Shown: piece by piece, positions 8,270 through 17,313 of the stretch
How positions within the stretch are numbered: position 1 is the first letter of the stretch
Layout of the letters: the number at the start of each line of letters is the position of its first letter
From: an uncultured Bacteroidota bacterium
GTDB taxonomy: Bacteria; Bacteroidota; Bacteroidia; Flavobacteriales; Flavobacteriaceae
DNA: 46,448 bases
Assembly (NCBI GenBank): GCA_902635895.1
Contig: CACPPV010000009.1
Coordinates: forward strand, 1-46,448
Reading direction: 5' to 3'
Notes under the pieces: model-generated
The model's input: the letters and a program-made list of their open reading frames with translations, nothing else
Databases searched by the model: none
What the model was told of the DNA's origin: nothing
Made by a program: the position numbers and the translations under genes

Positions 8270-9047
8270 ATGAATAGAGACTCAAATTTTTACACATTTA
8301 CATTTGCTGCACTAATGGTTTTAGTTGTAGCATCAGTTTTAGCCTTTACTGCCCGTTCTTTAAAAGATTTACAAGATGATAATATCAAAAAAGAAAAAAT
8401 GCAAAATATTTTATCTACAGTAGGAATTAATACAGATAGAGAGGGAGCAGAAAATTTATTTAATAAATACATTACTGAGCAATTAGCTGTTCAGAGCGAT
8501 GGCTCAATCGATAATTCAGTAAATGTTTTTAAAGACGTTAAACTAGCTTTAGAATTAAAAAAAATCTGCAGAGGATCAGGATTTTCCATTATACGTAGCT
8601 CAAATAGAGAATGACAAATATTATATAATTCCAATAAGAGGAAATGGATTATGGAATGCAATATTTGGATACATTTCAATTAAAGAAGATTTAAATACTG
8701 TGAAGGGAGTTGTTTTTGATCATGTTGGTGAAACTGCTGGTTTAGGAGCTGAAATCACCCAGGACTGGTTTAAAGAAAGATTTATTGATGAAAAGTTGTT
8801 CGATTCTGAATATAATTTAATGGGTATCACTGTTTCCAAAACTAATAATGATCCGTCTAACTTGGACAAATCTGATCATGAAGTAGATTTCATTTCAGGC
8901 GCAACAATTACTTGTGATGGTGTTACGGATATGATTAAAGAAAGGATAAGTCATTATGTGCCTTATTTTAATTCTATTAAGGAATCCAGTAATTCCCTTG
9001 CGCTATCAATGCAAGAAATTTCAAAAACTGAAATTAAACTTAATTAA
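8270..9047 (+). CDS. nqrC: Na+-translocating NADH-quinone reductase subunit C, frame broken by +1 in an A8 run
   Basis: NqrC is the periplasm-facing subunit that carries a covalent FMN. The N-terminal half (one TM helix, FTFAALMVLVVASVLAF) reads in one frame to a stop at 8612-8614. The rest reads in the next frame and continues as FPLYVAQIENDKYYIIPIRG, NGLWNAIFGYIS, HVGETAGLGAEI and the FMN site DFISGATITCDG. The switch maps to eight consecutive A at 8557-8564. Removing one A joins LALELKK directly to SAEDQDFPLY and gives 258 residues, a normal length. Both halves keep conserved motifs and the flanking subunits are intact. I therefore infer either a sequencing error or polymerase slippage that restores the frame, rather than a dead gene. 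nqrD starts 1 base after the stop. Confidence 0.9.
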
Positions 9048-9048
9048 T

Positions 9049-9669
9049 ATGTCTAAAAACAAAGTCCTATTAACAGACCCGCTTGATGACAACAATCCTA
9101 TTACTGTTCAAGTTTTAGGAATATGTTCAGCCCTCGCCATAACAGTTCAATTAAAAGCTGCAATTGTAATGAGTTTATCAGTTGTTGCAGTTATGGCAGC
9201 GAGTAACGTAATTGTATCTATTTTAAGAAACTTAATTCCAAACAGAATAAGAATCATTGTTCAACTAGTTGTAGTAGCATCTATGGTTGTTTTAGTAGAT
9301 GAGGTTCTAAGAGCTTATGCATATGATGTTAGTAAAGAACTTTCAATTTTTATTGGACTTATTATTACAAACTGTATTGTTATGGGTAGGTTGGAAGCAT
9401 TTGCTTTGGGAAATGGAGTATGGAGATCCTTCCTTGATGGAGTTGGAAATGCTTTCGGTTATGGTGCAATTCTTATACTAGTTGCTTTTTTTAGAGAACT
9501 TTTTGGTTCAGGAAATTTATTAGGTATTCAAGTTATTCCAGATGCATTATACGAAATGGGCTATGTTAACAACGGACTAATGTTATTATCTCCCATGGCA
9601 TTGATTACTGTAGGGTTAATTATATGGGTTCAAAGATCAAGAAATAGAAAACTAATCGAAAAAGGTTAA
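9049..9669 (+). CDS. nqrD: Na+-translocating NADH-quinone reductase subunit D
   Basis: A 206-residue integral membrane subunit with about six helices. NqrD and NqrE form an inverted pair, and Cys residues from both hold an iron centre in the membrane. The matching cysteines here are C26 in [12 protein letters not shown] and C109 in [16 protein letters not shown]. The family ending [19 protein letters not shown] is also present. I chose the ATG at 9049 ([17 protein letters not shown]), which starts one base after the nqrC stop and matches the family's N-terminus. The frame is open further upstream, but that extension would lie inside nqrC and has no family resemblance. Confidence 0.96.
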   Translation: MSKNKVLLTDPLDDNNPITVQVLGICSALAITVQLKAAIVMSLSVVAVMAASNVIVSILRNLIPNRIRIIVQLVVVASMVVLVDEVLRAYAYDVSKELSIFIGLIITNCIVMGRLEAFALGNGVWRSFLDGVGNAFGYGAILILVAFFRELFGSGNLLGIQVIPDALYEMGYVNNGLMLLSPMALITVGLIIWVQRSRNRKLIEKG

Positions 9670-9673
9670 AATT

Positions 9674-10288
9674 ATGGATTACGCCAATTTATTTATAAAA
9701 AGCATTTTTATTGAAAACATGGTTTTCGCCTACTTTTTGGGAATGTGTTCATATTTAGCTGTTTCAAAAACTGTTAAAACTTCTCTAGGTATGGGTTTTG
9801 CAGTAATTTTTGTCCTAACTATAACAGTTCCATTGAATTTTCTAATTGATAAATATTTACTCCAAGATGGAGCACTGGCATGGTTAGGTCCTGAATACGC
9901 TGAATTAGATTTAAGCTTTTTAAGTTTTATCATGTTCATTGCTGTAATTGCCTCTATGGTTCAATTGGTAGAAATGATTGTTGAAAAATTTTCACCTGCA
10001 CTGTATGGTGCTTTGGGTATATTCCTTCCTCTAATAGCAGTTAACTGTGCGATTCTAGGAGGTTCTCTTTTTATGCAAATTAAAGACTTTTCCGGAATAG
10101 TAGAATCAGGTATATATGGTTTTGGTTCTGGAATTGGATGGTTATTAGCTATTGTAGCTATTGCAGCTATTAGAGAAAAAATAGCTTATTCAAATGTTCC
10201 TGCTCCACTAAAGGGCTTAGGAATAACATTTATAATTACTGGACTAATGGCAATTGGTTTCATGAGTTTTATGGGAATTAAACTTTAA
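9674..10288 (+). CDS. nqrE: Na+-translocating NADH-quinone reductase subunit E
   Basis: A 204-residue six-helix membrane subunit, homologous to NqrD and to RnfA. It starts [20 protein letters not shown], a strongly conserved NqrE N-terminus. The iron-binding cysteines are C25 in [13 protein letters not shown] and C125 in [12 protein letters not shown]. The C-terminal half has [20 protein letters not shown] and ends with hydrophobic [12 protein letters not shown]. It lies 4 bases after nqrD and 6 bases before nqrF, in the same orientation. With NqrB and NqrD it forms the membrane route for electrons and sodium. Confidence 0.97.
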   Translation: MDYANLFIKSIFIENMVFAYFLGMCSYLAVSKTVKTSLGMGFAVIFVLTITVPLNFLIDKYLLQDGALAWLGPEYAELDLSFLSFIMFIAVIASMVQLVEMIVEKFSPALYGALGIFLPLIAVNCAILGGSLFMQIKDFSGIVESGIYGFGSGIGWLLAIVAIAAIREKIAYSNVPAPLKGLGITFIITGLMAIGFMSFMGIKL

Positions 10289-10294
10289 ATTTTT

Positions 10295-11593
10295 ATGACA
10301 GTTTCAACTTATATTTTATTTAGTATTGTAGTTTTTTTAGGAATATTATTTCTTCTAGTAGGTATGCTTCTAGGTGTGAAAGCTAAATTAGTTCCATCTG
10401 GTCCTGTAAAGCTTCTTGTTAACGGTGAAAATGAAGTCGAAGTTTCATCTGGAGACACTTTACTTTCTACATTAAGTAATAATAAAATATTCTTGCCTTC
10501 AGCTTGTGGTGGAGGTGGAACTTGTATTCAATGTAAGTGTATAATTAATGAGGGGGGAGGAGAAATACTTCCAACTGAAGCACCACATTTTTCCAGAAAA
10601 GAAATTGCTGAGGGATGGCGACTAGGTTGTCAAGTAAAAGTGAAACAGGATATGGTTATTCAAGTTCCTGAGGAAGTTTTTGGTATCAAGAAGTTTGAAG
10701 CAACAGTTGTTAGAAACTGGAATGTTGCATCTTTTATTAAGGAGTTCGTAGTTGAAATTCCAGAAGATATGGGTTACAAAGCAGGAGGTTACATCCAAAT
10801 TGAAATTCCTGAATGTGAAATCGATTTTAAAGATATCAATATTGAATCTCACCCTGATGAACATCCGGGCGAACCTAATAAGTTTCAGTTAGAATGGGAT
10901 AAATTTAAACTTTGGGATTTAAAAATGAAAAATTCTGAATCTGTTGAAAGGGCTTATTCAATGGCATCTTATCCTGCAGAGGGTAAAGAAATTATGCTAA
11001 ATGTTAGAATTGCAACCCCACCCTGGGATAGAAATACTAACGATTGGATGAAGGTTAACCCTGGAGTAGCTTCTTCCTATATTTTTTCAAAAAAACCTGG
11101 AGATAAAGTAACGATTTCTGGTCCTTTTGGAGAGTTTTTTATAAATGAATCAGAAGCTGAAATGTTGTACGTTGGTGGTGGTGCAGGAATGGCTCCAATG
11201 AGATCTCACTTATATCACTTGTTTAGAACCTTAAAAACTGGTAGAAAAGTTAGTTTCTGGTATGGAGGAAGATCTAAAAGAGAATTATTTTATACAGAAC
11301 ACTTCAAAGCTTTGGAAAGAGATTTCCCAAATTTTAAATTCTACATCGCACTTTCAGAACCTCTTGAAGAAGACAACTGGAAAGTTAAAGAAGGTTTAGA
11401 TGGAGAAGGAGATGGGTTTGTTGGTTTTGTTCATCAAACAGTGATAGATAATTATTTAAATCATCACGATAGCCCAGAGGACATAGAAGTTTATTTCTGT
11501 GGACCTCCTTTAATGAATCAAGCTATTGAAAAAATGGCTGATGACTTTGGAGTTCCGCCAGAAAATGTCAGATTTGACGACTTTGGAGGATAA
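10295..11593 (+). CDS. nqrF: Na+-translocating NADH-quinone reductase subunit F
   Basis: NqrF is the NADH-oxidising entry subunit. This 432-residue protein has one N-terminal membrane helix (about residues 5-28). A 2Fe-2S ferredoxin domain follows, with cysteines C71, C77 and C80 ([12 protein letters not shown]) and C112 (RLGCQ). The ferredoxin reductase part has the FAD motif RAYSMASYP and the NADH-binding [13 protein letters not shown]. It ends with the conserved CGPPLMNQA and VRFDDFGG. An extra cysteine, C82, sits just after the cluster motif where Val is common. The final ~30 bases overlap the start region of the next small gene, pointing to translational coupling. Confidence 0.97.
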   Translation: MTVSTYILFSIVVFLGILFLLVGMLLGVKAKLVPSGPVKLLVNGENEVEVSSGDTLLSTLSNNKIFLPSACGGGGTCIQCKCIINEGGGEILPTEAPHFSRKEIAEGWRLGCQVKVKQDMVIQVPEEVFGIKKFEATVVRNWNVASFIKEFVVEIPEDMGYKAGGYIQIEIPECEIDFKDINIESHPDEHPGEPNKFQLEWDKFKLWDLKMKNSESVERAYSMASYPAEGKEIMLNVRIATPPWDRNTNDWMKVNPGVASSYIFSKKPGDKVTISGPFGEFFINESEAEMLYVGGGAGMAPMRSHLYHLFRTLKTGRKVSFWYGGRSKRELFYTEHFKALERDFPNFKFYIALSEPLEEDNWKVKEGLDGEGDGFVGFVHQTVIDNYLNHHDSPEDIEVYFCGPPLMNQAIEKMADDFGVPPENVRFDDFGG

Positions 11594-11960
11594 TTTATTA
11601 CCTATTCCTTTAAATGATTCTGAACTTCATAGTTTAGCTATGAATATAGTTGGAAAAGAACTTGAAAAAAATAGTTTTGAGTTTTTATCCATCAACAGTT
11701 CACTGAAAAAAAATCCACAATTCGTTTGTACAAAAAACAAACAGCTTTATTTTGTTATTGTTAAAGTTGTTACATATCCAAACAACCCCAAAACATTTCA
11801 GATTAAAAACTTAAAAAAAATATTGGATCATTCAAAAAAATTTGATGCAAAATTGCTAAGTGCTAAAGTTGGTTTGGCAAATTCTGAGGATTATGAATTA
11901 CCTTTGTTTAAGAATTCAAGTTATGTTGTAAATTATCATGGATTTGAAGAAATCAATTAG
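11565..11960 (+). CDS. Small conserved protein after nqrF, function unknown (Nqr-associated)
   Basis: A soluble-looking protein of ~131 residues with no signal peptide or membrane helix. Recognisable phrases are [46 protein letters not shown], and the ending [14 protein letters not shown] recall similar proteins next to nqrF in Flavobacteriia, often mislabelled as subunit F itself, but it has no ferredoxin or reductase motif. The start is uncertain: the ATG at 11565 overlaps nqrF by 29 bases; an ATG at 11526 and a TTG at 11583 are also in frame, and the conserved part begins only around 11620. It overlaps apbE by 23 bases, so it is embedded in the Nqr maturation region. A role in pump assembly or regulation is inference. 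Confidence 0.8.
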   Translation: MSDLTTLEDNLLPIPLNDSELHSLAMNIVGKELEKNSFEFLSINSSLKKNPQFVCTKNKQLYFVIVKVVTYPNNPKTFQIKNLKKILDHSKKFDAKLLSAKVGLANSEDYELPLFKNSSYVVNYHGFEEIN

Positions 11961-12930
11961 TTTATTTTTTTTAACCTTTTTTATCTACTCATGTGAAAAG
12001 AATATTAGTACCTATTCATTTAATGGATATGCACTTGGAACAAACTTTAACGTTCTGTACAACTCTGAAAAGCCATTAAAAAATTTTAAAAAACAAACTG
12101 ACTCTCTTTTCTTTAAATTCAATAAATCCTTATCTACTTACATTCAAAGTTCTGATATTTCTAGAATAAATAATGGAGAAAATTCAATAGTAGTTGATGA
12201 TTATTTTATTAAAGTTTTTAAAAAATCTAAGTCAATTTGGAAAGATAGTGATGGTTATTTTGATCCAACAATTGGTTTACTTACCAATGCATATGGTTTA
12301 GGACCAAATAAAATTCCAAATTATTCAATCAATATTGATAGTCTTTTAAATTATACAGGTTTTGAAAAAGTCAATTTAGTTAACAACCAAATTCAAATGA
12401 AAAATGGAATGTTTTTAGACTTTAATGCAATAGCAAAAGGATATGCTGTAGATTTAATTTCTGAAATCCTAATTGAAAATGGAGTCAATAATTTTCTTAT
12501 TGATATTGGTGGTGAAATGTATGCAAATGAAATCAATAATGTTAAGAATACTAATTGGAGGGTAGGTATTACTGATCCACTAAATCCAGATAAAAAAAAT
12601 AATAGAATTTTTCTTGAAAACAAAGCTATTGCAAGTTCAGGAAACTATAGAAAATTTTTAATTGACCCTAGAACTGGAGATAAAATTGTTCATACTATTA
12701 ATCCTAAAAATGGTAATGCAAGTCAAACTAATATTTTATCCACATCTGTAATTGCTGATGATTGTATAACAGCTGATGGCTATTCTACAGCATTTATGGC
12801 AATGCCACTTGAATTATCAAAAATGGTCGTTCAATCAAATCCAGAAATCGAAGCAATGATAATTTATGTTGACAAAAAAAATGAGGTTAAAACATTTTAT
12901 AGCCCCGGTTTTGAGAAATTACTTTTTTAG
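11938..12930 (+). CDS. apbE: FAD:protein FMN transferase ApbE, lipoprotein
   Basis: ApbE moves FMN from FAD onto a Thr of target proteins such as NqrB and NqrC on the periplasmic side. This 330-residue copy starts with a lipoprotein signal and lipobox IYSC (C19). Family motifs follow: YALGTNFNVLY, the Asp-rich KDSDGYFDPTIGLL, DFNAIAKGYAVDLI, FLIDIGGEMYAN, HTINPKNG, and the Mg2+-binding stretch VIADDCITADGYSTAFMAM. Its position at the end of the nqr cluster, overlapping the small protein by 23 bases, fits directly with its role in flavinylating NqrB and NqrC. The TAG stop overlaps the convergent methyltransferase stop by 4 bases (12927-12930), leaving no room for a terminator hairpin. Confidence 0.95.
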   Translation: MDLKKSISLFFLTFFIYSCEKNISTYSFNGYALGTNFNVLYNSEKPLKNFKKQTDSLFFKFNKSLSTYIQSSDISRINNGENSIVVDDYFIKVFKKSKSIWKDSDGYFDPTIGLLTNAYGLGPNKIPNYSINIDSLLNYTGFEKVNLVNNQIQMKNGMFLDFNAIAKGYAVDLISEILIENGVNNFLIDIGGEMYANEINNVKNTNWRVGITDPLNPDKKNNRIFLENKAIASSGNYRKFLIDPRTGDKIVHTINPKNGNASQTNILSTSVIADDCITADGYSTAFMAMPLELSKMVVQSNPEIEAMIIYVDKKNEVKTFYSPGFEKLLF

Positions 12931-13697
12931 GAAAGTTTTTTACAAACTGGAATAATTTCTTCTTTAATTAATCCAAATTTATTTATTTCATCTTCACTAA
13001 AAGTTTTAGAATATTTAATTGGATTAACATTAAATCCAACAGATTTTAAATCATTAAAAAAATCTAAACCATAAATTCTTACATGGTCGTATTGACCAAA
13101 TTTTACAATTCTTTCTTTTTTATCTGTGATAGAATTGTCTTCAAAAGTTTTTTTTGAATTTTGATTTATTGGGACTTGAACTATTGCAGTACCATTTAAA
13201 TTTAAAACTCTAAACAATTCTTTCATAGCTTTTGTATCATCTATTATATGTTCAAGAACATGATTACAAAGAATGAAATCAAATGAATTTTGTTCAAAAG
13301 GCATATTACAAATGTCTCCTTTAACCATAGCTAATGGAGAGTTTAAATCGAAAGTTGTGTATGTAATATTGTCTAAAGATTTAAATATTTCATAAAAACA
13401 TTGTTCTGGTGCGATATGTAAAACTTTAATTTTTTTTTTAAAAAAGTCAGTTTCTTTCTTTAAATATAACCATAGCAGACGATGTCTTTCAAGAGATAAT
13501 GTGCCAGGGCTTAGTGCGTTTTCTCTTTGATTTACGTAACCATAAGGCAGAAACTTTCTGTAAGACTTATTATTTATTGGATCCTTAAATTTATTTCCTC
13601 TGTAAAAAATATCAATCAATGGTTTGAGTGTATTACTCCACCATATCAAAAAAGGCCTTGGTATAGTATTTATTAAAAATTTTATTAATCTTTTCAA
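12927..13697 (-). CDS. Class I SAM-dependent methyltransferase
   Basis: A 256-residue methyltransferase with an N-terminal basic/hydrophobic stretch (KRLIKFLINTIPRPFLIWW) that may sit on the membrane but is not a clear signal peptide. The SAM fold is seen at IKVLHIAPEQCFYEIFK (a non-glycine-rich motif I), TYTTFDLNSP and the strand DFILCNHVLEHIIDDTKAMK typical of Methyltransf_11. The C-terminal half has NGTAIVQVPIN and GQYDHVRIYGLDFFNDL. The substrate is unknown; related flavobacterial proteins are annotated only as methyltransferases. It lies 6 bases after map on the same strand and is the last gene of a minus-strand run that begins with the GNAT gene at 17756. Confidence 0.87.
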   Translation of the reverse strand: MKRLIKFLINTIPRPFLIWWSNTLKPLIDIFYRGNKFKDPINNKSYRKFLPYGYVNQRENALSPGTLSLERHRLLWLYLKKETDFFKKKIKVLHIAPEQCFYEIFKSLDNITYTTFDLNSPLAMVKGDICNMPFEQNSFDFILCNHVLEHIIDDTKAMKELFRVLNLNGTAIVQVPINQNSKKTFEDNSITDKKERIVKFGQYDHVRIYGLDFFNDLKSVGFNVNPIKYSKTFSEDEINKFGLIKEEIIPVCKKLS

Positions 13698-13703
13698 TAC
13701 TTT

Positions 13704-14504
13704 TTATTTAAAGGGATCTTCTTCATCACTCTCTATACCTAACGATTCATAGATATAGTCAAATGTTGAGAGAAGTTTTGGTTTACCGTCAACAATCGCA
13801 ATGTTGTGTTCAAAATGAGCGCTTGGTTTATTGTCATTTGTTAAAATAGTCCAACCATCATTCAATTGGTTTATTTTATGAGTTCCCATATTGATCATTG
13901 GCTCTATGGCAACAACCATTCCTTCAATAAATTTTTTTCCAGACCCTCTTTTTCCGTAATTAGGCATTTCTGGTTTTTCATGCATTTCTTTACCTAAGCC
14001 ATGGCCTACTAATTCACGCACTACTCCATATCCTCTTAATTCATTGTAATTTTGAATTGCATAACCAACATCACCGACTCTGTTACCGACTTTAAATTGT
14101 TCAATACCAACATATAGTGATTCTTTAGTTGTTTTTAAAAGTTCAGCAGTGTTTACATCAATTTCACCAACTGGAAAAGTATAGGCATGATCTCCATAAA
14201 ATCCATTTTTTAAAACTCCACAATCTATTGATAGAATATCACCCTCGTTAATTATATCCTTATTAGGAATTCCATGAACAACCTGATGGTTTGGGCTAAT
14301 ACAAAGTGTATTTGGAAAGTCATACAATCCAAGAAAACCAGGTTCAGCATTGTGATCTCTAATGAAAGTTTCAGCTAGTTGATCAAGATAAATAGTGTTT
14401 ATTCCTGGCTTGATCTCTTTTGCCAGCATTCCTAGTGTTTTTGATACTAACTGAGCACTTTCTCTTATCAATTCTATTTCCTCTGTAGATTTAATCAAAC
14501 TCAT
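13704..14504 (-). CDS. map: Type I methionine aminopeptidase
   Basis: Removes the N-terminal Met from new proteins. Numbering from the longer ATG at 14516, the five metal ligands are all present: D98 in SIDCGVLKNGFYGDH, D109 in the same stretch, H172 in VGHGLGKEMHEKPEMPNYG, E205 in AIEPMINMG and E236 in HFEHNIAIV. The substrate histidine is in QVVHGIPN. I chose the ATG at 14504 (MSLIKSTEEIELIRES), which follows the upstream gene's stop by one base and matches usual Map N-termini; the ATG at 14516 would add four residues and overlap that gene by 11 bases. An acidic tail (ESDEEDPFK) ends the protein, about 266 residues. Confidence 0.96.
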   Translation of the reverse strand: MSLIKSTEEIELIRESAQLVSKTLGMLAKEIKPGINTIYLDQLAETFIRDHNAEPGFLGLYDFPNTLCISPNHQVVHGIPNKDIINEGDILSIDCGVLKNGFYGDHAYTFPVGEIDVNTAELLKTTKESLYVGIEQFKVGNRVGDVGYAIQNYNELRGYGVVRELVGHGLGKEMHEKPEMPNYGKRGSGKKFIEGMVVAIEPMINMGTHKINQLNDGWTILTNDNKPSAHFEHNIAIVDGKPKLLSTFDYIYESLGIESDEEDPFK

Positions 14505-14505
14505 A

Positions 14506-15033
14506 CTAAAAATCATAGGGATTTTGATAGTTATTAGTAGTTAGTATTTCTAAAATATCTTTTTCAATAGTTTCTATTGGAAACTCAACAATTCTATTTA
14601 TTTCTTTACCATCTCTTTTGAAAATAAAAGTAGGGACATTGATTATATTCTGATTTAGTTCAAGACTATCTGGTGTTGTTTTTTCCAATGTCATACCAAT
14701 CATTTCGATTTTATCATTTCCAATATTTAACTTATCCATAATTTTAAAAAAAACAGGAATTTCTTTTCTACTGTCGCTGCACCAAGTTCCCATGAAAATC
14801 TTGATATCAATTTCTTTGAGTAAAGGTTCTAATTTATTAACTGTTGTAATGTCTAGATCGTAGTCAGAATAGTTTTTCTTAAACCATTCAGAGTGAGGCT
14901 CAAAATCAAGCTCCTCTCTATCAAAAAATCCAATAATATCTTCGTATTCTTCAGAATCTAAACTCTTTTTTTTTGATGAAGTATTACATCCAATAAAAAA
15001 AGACAAACATAAAAAAATCAATATTTTTTTCAT
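14506..15033 (-). CDS. Thioredoxin-like lipoprotein with a single active-site cysteine
   Basis: A 175-residue periplasmic lipoprotein. The signal peptide ends in the lipobox FIGC (C16), followed by a Ser/Lys-rich linker. The thioredoxin-like fold is recognisable from KIFMGTWCSDSRKEIPVF and the cis-proline strand INVPTFIFKRDGKE. The usual CxxC is here CSDS: C85 is present, but the resolving position is S88. That makes ordinary disulfide exchange unlikely; a peroxiredoxin-like, isomerase-like or binding role is possible. I recall WCSDSxxExP in other flavobacterial proteins of this type, so it is probably a family trait and not a mutation. It overlaps gpmI by 4 bases (ATGA) and is followed by map. 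Confidence 0.82.
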   Translation of the reverse strand: MKKILIFLCLSFFIGCNTSSKKKSLDSEEYEDIIGFFDREELDFEPHSEWFKKNYSDYDLDITTVNKLEPLLKEIDIKIFMGTWCSDSRKEIPVFFKIMDKLNIGNDKIEMIGMTLEKTTPDSLELNQNIINVPTFIFKRDGKEINRIVEFPIETIEKDILEILTTNNYQNPYDF

Positions 15034-16550
15034 TTTAACAAAGATTTACAAGTCATTTTTTCAGGTTTGACAATATTCATAATTTCTAAAATTGTTGGAG
15101 CAATATCACCCAAAATTCCATTATCAATATTCTTAATTTCATTATCAACCACAATTAATGGTACTAAATTAGTTGTATGAGCCGTGTTTGGAGACCCATC
15201 TTCATTGACCATCGTATCTGAATTTCCATGGTCGGCAATAACAAGAGTGGTATAATCGTGTTTTATTGCTTTTTTAATAATTTTTTCACAACAATCATCT
15301 ACAGTTTCACATGCTTTAATTGCTGCGGACATATCTCCTGTGTGACCAACCATGTCAGGATTGGCAAAATTTAAACATATAAAATCAGTATTTCCATTTT
15401 CAATTTCTGGAATAATTGCTTCAGTAATTTCATAAGCACTCATCTCAGGTTTTAAATCGTATGTAGCAACCTTAGGAGACGGACAAAGAATTCTTTTTTC
15501 ATTTAAAAAAGGTTCTTCACGTCCTCCGTTAAAGAAAAAAGTAACATGTGGATACTTTTCAGTTTCAGCAATTCTAATCTGTTTACGTCCATTTTTTGAT
15601 AATATCTCACCTAGAGTGTCAGAAATGTTTTCTTTTTCGTAAATATTTTTTATTCCAACAAAAGACTCGTCATAATTGGTCATTGTGATGAAATTCAATT
15701 TAAGTTTTTTCATATCACCTAAGTCTTTTTGTGTTAAAGCTTCAGTCAATTGTCTTCCACGGTCTGTTCTAAAATTGAAGAAAATAACATAATCTCCACT
15801 TTCTATTAAACCATTAGGTTTTTCATTACTGTCAACAATTAAAGTTGGTTCAATAAATTCATCCGTTACATTTTTATTGTAGGAGTCTTTGATATGATTG
15901 TTAATATTTGAAACTTTTTTACCAATTCCATTAACAAGAAGGTCGTAACATTTTTTTGTTCTTTCCCATCTTTTGTCTCTGTCCATTGCATAGTATCTTC
16001 CAATGACTGATGCTAATTTTCCGTTGGTTGATTTTAATTTATTTTCTAATCTTTTAATATGACTTATTCCAGATTTGGGATCTACATCTCTACCATCGGT
16101 AAAAGCGTGAACTAAAACATTATTAATATTCATTTCATGGGTTAAATCTAAAATCGCTTCTAAATGGTTTATGTGAGAATGCACACCTCCATCAGAAATC
16201 AATCCCATTATATGAATTTTTTTATTGTTTTCTTTGATCTCTTTCAAAGGATCAACTAAGTTTTTTAAATATTTAAAATTATTTTCAGAGATATCTTTAT
16301 TAATTTTTGCGAAATCTTGATATACTATTCTTCCAGCACCTAAGTTCATATGTCCAACTTCACTGTTTCCCATTTGACCTTCTGGAAGACCAACACCAGA
16401 TCCATATGTTATAAGTTTGGAGTTTGGATATTGTTTATATAATGAGTCAATGAAAGGTGTTTGAGCACTATCAATTGCGGAAACTTGAGGATTGTTTGAA
16501 ATACCCCATCCATCAAGAATCATTAATAAAACTTTTTTGTTTTTTTTCAA
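15030..16550 (-). CDS. gpmI: 2,3-bisphosphoglycerate-independent phosphoglycerate mutase
   Basis: Interconverts 3- and 2-phosphoglycerate in glycolysis and gluconeogenesis, using two Mn2+ ions and a Ser phosphoenzyme. The 506 residues match the family's length. Alkaline-phosphatase-like metal sites appear at MILDGWGIS (D13) and GQMGNSEVGHMNLGAGRI (nucleophile near S63). Insert-domain motifs follow as GLISDGGVHSHINHL and HAFTDGRDVDP, with VIGRYYAMDRDKRWER after them. The closing metal ligands are in CLNFANPDMVGHTGDM, VIADHGNSD and TAHTTNLVPLI. The gene has an exact -7 promoter element 26 bases upstream of its ATG, and its stop overlaps the thioredoxin-like gene by 4 bases. Confidence 0.97.
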   Translation of the reverse strand: MKKNKKVLLMILDGWGISNNPQVSAIDSAQTPFIDSLYKQYPNSKLITYGSGVGLPEGQMGNSEVGHMNLGAGRIVYQDFAKINKDISENNFKYLKNLVDPLKEIKENNKKIHIMGLISDGGVHSHINHLEAILDLTHEMNINNVLVHAFTDGRDVDPKSGISHIKRLENKLKSTNGKLASVIGRYYAMDRDKRWERTKKCYDLLVNGIGKKVSNINNHIKDSYNKNVTDEFIEPTLIVDSNEKPNGLIESGDYVIFFNFRTDRGRQLTEALTQKDLGDMKKLKLNFITMTNYDESFVGIKNIYEKENISDTLGEILSKNGRKQIRIAETEKYPHVTFFFNGGREEPFLNEKRILCPSPKVATYDLKPEMSAYEITEAIIPEIENGNTDFICLNFANPDMVGHTGDMSAAIKACETVDDCCEKIIKKAIKHDYTTLVIADHGNSDTMVNEDGSPNTAHTTNLVPLIVVDNEIKNIDNGILGDIAPTILEIMNIVKPEKMTCKSLLK

Positions 16551-16575
16551 TTGTAAAAGTTATATAATTTGAAAA

Positions 16576-16583
16576 CAAATATA
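16576..16583 (-). promoter_or_regulatory. Putative -7 promoter element TATATTTG for gpmI
   Basis: On the minus strand, 16583 to 16576 reads TATATTTG, an exact match to the Bacteroidota TAnnTTTG element, in the 52-base gap between the VanY-type gene and gpmI. It would give a leader of roughly 19 bases. No clear -33 TTG is visible upstream. Confidence 0.5.
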
Positions 16584-16602
16584 AATATAATATGAGGATC
16601 AC

Positions 16603-17313
16603 TTATTTTAAATCAGGATTAATATCCATAATATTTTCAGCTATATAAGCATCAATAAAAGACTGATCAAAATAATCTGAACCATTAACATCCAAACTTT
16701 TTATTATTTTTTTTAAATCCATTTTAATTAAAGCTCTGAAGTATTTTACCGAAACGGGTTTATAGCTATAGTGCCAAGGTTCAAATTCAAACCCTTTTCT
16801 ATTTTTATCATTAGTGTAGGTTAAGAAAAAACCAAAGTTTTCGGAATTATTATCTAACCAGTTTTTCACCTTATAGAAAAGACCGTCTTTTTCAAATTTT
16901 TCAGAAACCAAAACATTTTCTTCATCAGGGAAATTACCGTCAATTATATCGATGTCTGTTCCCCAATGATGTCTAGAAGTTCCTGGTACAGTAGAAAAAC
17001 GAATAATTTCTGAAATGGCTTTTTCTGGTTCTAAAGAAAAATCATTTGTAAATTTTTCATATTTATTGTTCCAGATTAATCTTTGTCTTTCAAATCCTCT
17101 GTAGGCTGAAACTATTTTTAAATATATTCCATCTCTTTTAGCTGCAGCTTCCATTTTTTTAAATGCTTTGTAAGTATTAACCTCAAGTCTAATAGAATCA
17201 CCTACTAGATTACTTTGAGATTTCCCAATAATAACATCTAAATCCACAGTTGCTTGAGAGTAAAATTCATTACAAATTAAAAAAAATAGAAATACAATTA
17301 ATTTCCTCATCAT
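16603..17313 (-). CDS. M15-family (VanY-type) D-alanyl-D-alanine carboxypeptidase-like protein
   Basis: A 236-residue secreted protein with a signal peptide (MMRKLIVFLFFLICNEFYSQ). It belongs to the LAS group of zinc peptidases that trim D-Ala from peptidoglycan stem peptides. The zinc site is visible: H115 and D122 in TSRHHWGTDIDI, and H181 in FEPWHYSY, with the catalytic glutamate E178 just before. The arginine-rich SAYRGFERQRLIW that precedes it is also typical. Cell-wall carboxypeptidase activity is predicted from these residues; the exact substrate is not visible. It overlaps the GNAT gene by 4 bases (ATGA), with two tandem ATGs available. gpmI follows 52 bases later with its own promoter. 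Confidence 0.88.
   Translation of the reverse strand: MMRKLIVFLFFLICNEFYSQATVDLDVIIGKSQSNLVGDSIRLEVNTYKAFKKMEAAAKRDGIYLKIVSAYRGFERQRLIWNNKYEKFTNDFSLEPEKAISEIIRFSTVPGTSRHHWGTDIDIIDGNFPDEENVLVSEKFEKDGLFYKVKNWLDNNSENFGFFLTYTNDKNRKGFEFEPWHYSYKPVSVKYFRALIKMDLKKIIKSLDVNGSDYFDQSFIDAYIAENIMDINPDLK

Noticed and set aside
8700-9047. A separate small gene for the C-terminal half of NqrC
   Set aside because: Its frame is open upstream to 8559 and carries NqrC sequence from before the apparent start. It is the second half of the frameshifted nqrC.
8956-9048. An N-terminal extension of NqrD of about 31 residues
   Set aside because: It lies inside nqrC in another frame, and has no resemblance to NqrD. The ATG at 9049 gives the normal family N-terminus.
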